A DNA stretch of 10,042 nt, from positions 3,792-13,833 of the forward strand of contig NVVO01000034.1 in assembly GCA_002733385.1 (NCBI GenBank). The letters are read 5' to 3'. Origin of the DNA: Robiginitomaculum sp. (GTDB taxonomy: Bacteria > Pseudomonadota > Alphaproteobacteria > Caulobacterales > Maricaulaceae). The notes beneath the pieces are model-generated. The model was not told the origin of the DNA and ran no database searches. It saw only the letters and a program-made list of their open reading frames with translations. This document shows, one piece after another, positions 6,801 to 10,042 of this stretch (its first letter is position 1; each line of letters opens with the position of its first letter). Made by a program: the position numbers and the translations under genes.

Positions 6801-7273
6801 TTACCCGTATCCAAATCCGTGCCACCACACTTCTGGATTTAGATAACAGGGAAATTTTAATCCCGAACCAGGAGCTGATCAGCCAGCAGGTTGTCAACTG
6901 GACTTTGGAAAATCCGGTGACGCGCCTGATCATCAAGGTCGGGATTGCTTACGGCTCAGATACCGAGAAAGCCCACCGCATCATGTTGGAGACCATTAAG
7001 AAAAATCCTAATGTGCTGGATAATCCTGAACCAAGAGTTTTGTTTTTGGGGTTTGGCGACAGCACGCTGGACTTTGAGTTGCGCAACTTCCTGCGTGATT
7101 TCACCCAGAGATTTATTGTCTCCCACGAATTGCATATGGCTTTGGATGCGGCTTTACGCAAAGCCAATATAGAAATCGCCTTCCCGCAACGGGATTTAAA
7201 CATCAAAAACCCCGAAGGGTTGAAGGCTATATTGGAAGAGACTGTGCCGATACCAAAAACGAAACCCGCTTAA
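3812..7273 (+). CDS. MscK/YjeP-type large mechanosensitive channel (MscS family)
   Basis: This is an inner-membrane channel that opens under membrane tension to release solutes after osmotic downshift. It has 1153 residues, close to E. coli MscK and MscM (about 1100). A signal peptide (residues 1-29, ending VSAFAQS) leads into a periplasmic, charged, coiled-coil-rich region (about 35-500) as in the MscS porin domain. About ten hydrophobic segments follow, near 518, 570, 603, 643, 672, 719, 743, 830, 882 and 920. The pore helix is near 950-979 (VVAALGVGIGFGLQAIFGNF), then the MscS beta domain (ERPIRIGDYITIGDISGTV, ATTLLDLDNREILIPNQELI) and the alpha/beta C-terminal domain. GAAAGGGGG lies just before the ATG. 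The Gly/Ala-rich pore and the RPIRIGD block place it with MscK. Potassium gating as in MscK cannot be inferred. Confidence 0.92.
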   Translation: MFIRKFMIVFTSVFFAAVCTIGICVSAFAQSTPRQAQIQTPFSESRLTAEIANIENSANISTEEKQQITQLYNAAKAKLVEGRESQDRAKTFTDQQSNAPQLIDNLDHETTDVRKALRRSRDEMMSGYEGISLQELEQSLVAEQVKLSTFRGLRGQYDVDQQALDARPAQALAEISALEQEIAEGSANLNSQNGEDPTPLASAMLALNQASFYADRQKKRALEQEVASIGARRAILDKQISLTAARITQSSDLVSALSARTGSARTDDALLRLEDAKNEEQEFLVDHILVQQYANANVALADRNYKIALSEGNLPNVERGIGIQLQQVRLDRNVTDQILGSKKVSTAYGEHLRSLRKKQPDITLIGQAIKSREIDLQDVLFQKITNQEALGIFLAGSLDIEILKQVFDVENGETPALSETDIEHLQQAYDSRRGHLSELAAITSLRARKLEEVNALHKQLLDEVKNLRQLLDSRLLWLPSTETIGLAWPAKLVQGVAQTFTTANLGAAGRALGSGLKNIYFLVFLSLGLLAALYALGERLGPIMTKMSARVGRVQKDAFGLTPLAMFDGIARAAIPSGILIILGLIFAKSGSDSSFVKALERTFFITAVPIFVLLCLRAWSAKGALFDLHFRVDRQLRKRLETYILPLLPVIGISVFLVSLTRDGLDFDSGIAALGVFGFILGALGVTWFSFKIARARSKKFLNKTREVEGFYLRNERWLLALAIFVPIGLAVVAAFGYSETALLLMARFFATFCTLLAAYLIHGLLRRFVVIAQRRLALEQARERRDRAVKERMEKAAAEQRGEIPVPKLDTASIDLETINRQSRQLVNVTVFVAAIVVLWALWGSILPALSVVDDVKLWSYMDASADAGMQKVSITLWNVMQALGIGLITWLAARNLPGFLEMFVLKRFTMAQGSRFAIVTVLGYVIFIIGVLVAFDKLGTQWSQLQWVVAALGVGIGFGLQAIFGNFISGLIILFERPIRIGDYITIGDISGTVTRIQIRATTLLDLDNREILIPNQELISQQVVNWTLENPVTRLIIKVGIAYGSDTEKAHRIMLETIKKNPNVLDNPEPRVLFLGFGDSTLDFELRNFLRDFTQRFIVSHELHMALDAALRKANIEIAFPQRDLNIKNPEGLKAILEETVPIPKTKPA

Positions 7274-8226
7274 CCAGCTTCAATCAAACCCGAGCTCTGT
7301 GCGGCGGTAAGCATTGCGGCTTGTAATTTCTCAAAAGCCCGGACTTCGATTTGGCGAATGCGTTCACGCGAAACCTTGTAGACGCCCGCCAATTCCTCAA
7401 GGGTTTTGGGTTTGTCAGACAAACGGCGTTCTTGCAAGATATGTTGTTCACGCTCGTTTAAATCTTTCATGGCGTCTTTCAAAAGTCCCATGCGGGCAGT
7501 ATGTTCCTGGGAATTGCCGACCATGGTTTCCTGGCTGACATAATTTTTGTCCTCCAGCCAATCTTGCCATTGCCCGCCGCCGTCTTCGCCGCCAATGGTG
7601 ACGTTGAGGGACGCATCGCCGCCCCCACCCATACGGCGGTTCATGGAGACAACTTCGGTTTCTTTGACATTGAGACGGGTCGCGATTTTCTTAACTTGGT
7701 CAGGATGCAGATCCCCATCGTCAATGGCTTTCATTTCGCCTTTCATACGGCGCAGATTAAAGAATAATTTTTTCTGGGCCGCGGTCGTGCCCATTTTGAC
7801 CAATGACCAGGAGCGCAATACATATTCCTGAATAGCGGCGCGAATCCACCACATGGCATAAGTGGAGAGACGAAAGCCTTTGTCTGGGTCAAATTTCTTA
7901 ACCGCCTGCATCAGGCCGACATTGCCTTCGGAAATCACTTCACCGATGGGCAGGCCGTAGCCCCGATAGCCCATAGCGATTTTGGCGACGAGCCGCAAAT
8001 GTGACGTCACCATTCTTTCGGCCGCCGAGCTGTCCTCGTGCTTGACCCAGCGCTTGGCCAGCATAAATTCCTCGTCGCGTTCCAGCATGGGAAATTTGCG
8101 AATTTCGTTAAGATAACTCGACAATCCCTGCTCAGGCGATAGCGCAACAGACAAGCTCATATTGCCAGTGGTTTTCCCAGTTTTCAAAGCGGTCTTTGCG
8201 GTTTTCTTGATGGCCTTATCAGTCAA
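7270..8226 (-). CDS. rpoH: RNA polymerase sigma-32 factor RpoH
   Basis: This alternative sigma factor directs RNA polymerase to heat-shock promoters. At 318 residues it is somewhat longer than usual (about 285-300). Region 2 is clear (HLRLVAKIAMGYRGYGLPIG, EGNVGLMQAV, FRLSTYAMWWIRAAIQEY). The RpoH box follows at 151-159 (QKKLFFNLR), which distinguishes it from other sigma-70-like proteins, and region 4 carries the helix-turn-helix (TLEELAGVYKVSRERIRQIE). The extra length is a 22-residue Lys/Thr-rich N-terminal tail. The chosen start is TTG 8226-8224, seven bases after GGAG. The ATG at 8160 would give a 296-residue, more typical protein but lacks a well-spaced ribosome site. Its stop codon overlaps the converging channel gene stop by four bases. 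It lies 102 bases downstream of the transporter gene on the same strand. Confidence 0.95.
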   Translation of the reverse strand: MTDKAIKKTAKTALKTGKTTGNMSLSVALSPEQGLSSYLNEIRKFPMLERDEEFMLAKRWVKHEDSSAAERMVTSHLRLVAKIAMGYRGYGLPIGEVISEGNVGLMQAVKKFDPDKGFRLSTYAMWWIRAAIQEYVLRSWSLVKMGTTAAQKKLFFNLRRMKGEMKAIDDGDLHPDQVKKIATRLNVKETEVVSMNRRMGGGGDASLNVTIGGEDGGGQWQDWLEDKNYVSQETMVGNSQEHTARMGLLKDAMKDLNEREQHILQERRLSDKPKTLEELAGVYKVSRERIRQIEVRAFEKLQAAMLTAAQSSGLIEAG

Positions 8227-8242
8227 TTCAATTCTCCCAATC

Positions 8243-8262
8243 TGCCCATTACAGAAGGGGCA
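8243..8262 (-). promoter_or_regulatory. small hairpin next to the rpoH ribosome binding site
   Basis: In the rpoH leader TGCCC (8262-8258) and GGGCA (8247-8243) can pair around a 10-base loop, ending a few bases before the GGGAG ribosome site. rpoH translation is controlled by mRNA structure in several bacteria, but a 5-bp stem that does not cover the ribosome site is only suggestive. Confidence 0.2.
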
Positions 8263-8328
8263 TTAAGCTTACATATAGGGTTATTTTCTCAAATTTAAAG
8301 GCCCGGTTCGTGAATTTTTGGAAAGGCG

Positions 8329-9573
8329 TTAGAGCATCAAGCCGACAATCGCCGCACTTAATAGATTGGACATTGAGGCGGCCAGTACGGCTTTCAGGCC
8401 AAATGAGGCCAGCTCGGCCCGCCGACCTGGTGCCAATGTGCCGACCCCGCCGATGACAATGGCGATAGAGGAGAAATTGGCAAACCCACACAGGGCGATT
8501 GTGGTGATCTTGTTGGCCCGGTCGCTTAGGAGGGTTTTGCCCGTCTCCAACACGGCGGTTTTATCCATTTCGATGAAAGTCGAGTATGCGACAAACTCGT
8601 TTAGGACTAATTTTTCGCCAAATAATGTCCCGGAAATCCCGGCCTCGGCCCACGGCACACCGACGACAAACATCAAGGGTCTGAAGATTTGCCCAAGCAA
8701 GCTTTGAAAGGTCAGGCCTTCAAACCCGAACCAGCCGCCAACGCCGCCGAGAATGCCGTTCAGGAGCGCAATCAGCGAGATAAAGGCGATCAGCATGGCG
8801 CCAATAGTAATGGCCAGTTTGACGCCTTCGGATGCGCCGACGGCGGCGGCTTCAATGACATTTGAGTGTTTGGTTGTTTGAATGTCGATATTTTCAGGTG
8901 TGGTGTCCGCGTCCGCCGGATCGCTGGGCATAATCATCTTGGCCATGAGAATGCCGCCTGGTGCGCCCATAAAACTGGCAACGATTAAGCTTTGCCCGTC
9001 AACGCCCAAAGCCATAAGCCCGGCCAAAATAGAGCCGGCAATGGTCGCCATGCCTGTGACCATAATCAGGAAAAGTGTCGATTTGGGCATAGTCTCAAGA
9101 TAAGGCCGCACGGCGAAGGGGGCGCTGTCCTGACCGACAAAAATATTCATGCTGGCGGCAATGGCTTCGATACCGTTAATGCCGATAGTCTTACGCAAGA
9201 CAAAGCCAAGCCCGCGCATAATCAATTGCATGATACCGAGATGAAAAAGCACGGTCATCAAGGCTCCGACGAAGATAATCACTGGCAGAACTACGGTGGC
9301 AAAACTGAGCACGACATTGCCGCTATTGGCCCAGTCGCCAAAGATAAACCCGATGCCCTTCATGGAATAATTGAGAACATGCTCGATATAAAAGGTGACT
9401 TTCTCCAGCACCACTTTACCCCAAGGCGTTTTGAAAACAAACAGCGCAATGGCGAATTGTAATGCAAGGGCGGAAAATATAGTGCGCGGGTTGATATGTT
9501 TACGGTTGCTTGAAAACCCGTAGGCGATTGCAAGCAGAACCATGACACCTAAAATACCAATATATTTTTCCAT
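8329..9573 (-). CDS. concentrative nucleoside transporter (CNT/NupC family)
   Basis: This inner-membrane, cation-coupled importer has 414 residues, as usual for bacterial CNTs. Hydrophobic helices run through the whole length. Family motifs are FVGQDSAPFAVRPYLETM (146-162), GAPGGILMAKMIMP (203-216), LNEFVAYSTF (324-333) and CGFANFSSIAIVIGG (362-376). The ribose-binding residues known from Vibrio cholerae CNT are kept (Glu in NEFVAY; Asn and Ser in NFSS). However, the base-binding GQTE motif reads GQDS (147-150), so the Glu that contacts the nucleobase is Ser here. The ATG at 9573 follows GGGGA by five bases. It lies 103 bases downstream of the aminotransferase gene and 102 bases upstream of rpoH, all on the minus strand. 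Substrate may differ from uridine-type nucleosides. Confidence 0.93.
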   Translation of the reverse strand: MEKYIGILGVMVLLAIAYGFSSNRKHINPRTIFSALALQFAIALFVFKTPWGKVVLEKVTFYIEHVLNYSMKGIGFIFGDWANSGNVVLSFATVVLPVIIFVGALMTVLFHLGIMQLIMRGLGFVLRKTIGINGIEAIAASMNIFVGQDSAPFAVRPYLETMPKSTLFLIMVTGMATIAGSILAGLMALGVDGQSLIVASFMGAPGGILMAKMIMPSDPADADTTPENIDIQTTKHSNVIEAAAVGASEGVKLAITIGAMLIAFISLIALLNGILGGVGGWFGFEGLTFQSLLGQIFRPLMFVVGVPWAEAGISGTLFGEKLVLNEFVAYSTFIEMDKTAVLETGKTLLSDRANKITTIALCGFANFSSIAIVIGGVGTLAPGRRAELASFGLKAVLAASMSNLLSAAIVGLML

Positions 9574-9676
9574 AATTTCCCCAAAGATTGTTTTTAAGTT
9601 TTCATATACTTAGTGGAGGCGCAACATAAAAGCGAGAGAAATTTTATACGTGAATTGGCGCGTTTCAGACAGGCCT

Positions 9677-10042
9677 TTAGCGGGTGCATTGGTTTAATAA
9701 ATCCACTAAAATTTCTATGTCCTCGCGCGGGGTGTAATGATGAAAAGAAAAGCGGAAACCTTCGGGACGTTCATCAAATAAAATATTGGCGGCGTTTAGG
9801 GTTTTCGTTAATTGCTGACGGTTTTTAGGTGCAATCACCAATGTGCCGCCGCGTTGGGACGCCTTGCGCGGTGAAACCAAAACCTTGTCGTCCAGGCCGG
9901 AAACCAATGTGTCCAAAATGGATTGTACATGGGTATGGGCAGATTGAATACCCGACTTGTCCAACAGCTTATGGGCCGACAGAGCCGCAGCAAAGGGGGC
10001 CGGGGACGGGGTTCCGCCAAAAAACCGCATGGCATCGGCGGC
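9677..10042 (-). CDS. class V aminotransferase / kynureninase-like protein, C-terminal part (5' truncated by window)
   Basis: The frame is open to the window edge and ends at TAA 9679-9677, giving the last 121 residues. It shows RFFGGTPSPAPFAAALSAHK, then a central VLVSP...RGGTLVI stretch, and finally FDERPEGFRFSFHHYTPRED near the end. The DxRPxGxRxSxHxYxxxED pattern is the C-terminal small-domain signature of class V PLP-dependent enzymes, including kynureninases and cysteine-desulfurase-like proteins. The substrate-recognition Arg is in that segment. The PLP-binding lysine lies outside the window, so the exact reaction cannot be given. Confidence 0.8.
   Translation of the reverse strand, partial: AADAMRFFGGTPSPAPFAAALSAHKLLDKSGIQSAHTHVQSILDTLVSGLDDKVLVSPRKASQRGGTLVIAPKNRQQLTKTLNAANILFDERPEGFRFSFHHYTPREDIEILVDLLNQCTR

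Noticed and set aside
8992..9462. 156-codon plus-strand open frame opposite the nucleoside transporter
   Set aside because: Antisense to well-conserved CNT sequence, His/Lys-rich, with no ribosome site or family resemblance.

Overview
The window looks like chromosomal DNA of an alphaproteobacterium of moderate GC. The sigma-32 protein has the alphaproteobacterial form. A 17-bp TTTAGAA/TTCTAAA inverted repeat in front of dps matches the iron-control element of the alphaproteobacterial regulator Irr. A YebC-family gene, a thiolase, an MscK-type channel and a concentrative nucleoside transporter complete a mostly housekeeping set. I see no tRNA, rRNA, CRISPR array or phage genes, and no obvious new defence or biosynthetic system.

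Layout. 1-196: the 3' end of yebC. 136-528 (minus): a small secreted or membrane-anchored reading frame broken by an in-frame TAG. 529-712: a dense regulatory region holding two 10-bp direct repeats, an inverted repeat, a sigma-32-like promoter and the Irr-like box. 713-1180: dps, encoding a ferritin-like iron storage and DNA protection protein. 1181-2484: a transposon graveyard with a minus-strand IS481-family remnant abutting a plus-strand IS3-family remnant. A short repeat (core GAGGCAGGCT-N-CGCAC) occurs there three times, twice inside the IS3 transposase frame.

2485-3660 (minus) is a complete thiolase. 3661-3811 is a divergent promoter region with a near-perfect 22-bp palindrome. 3812-7273 is a 1153-residue MscK/YjeP-type mechanosensitive channel. 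7270-8226 (minus) is rpoH, whose stop codon overlaps the channel's stop in the shared tetranucleotide TTAA. 8329-9573 (minus) is a CNT-family nucleoside transporter with an altered nucleobase-binding motif. 9677-10042 (minus) is the 3' part of a class V aminotransferase. The last three genes run the same way, with gaps of about 100 bases.

The recurring theme is stress and envelope physiology: Dps for iron and peroxide stress, the channel for osmotic downshift, and RpoH for heat shock. They do not form one operon. The best leads are the stacked signals upstream of dps, the palindrome between the thiolase and channel genes, the short repeat inside dead transposases, and the transporter's unusual binding motif.
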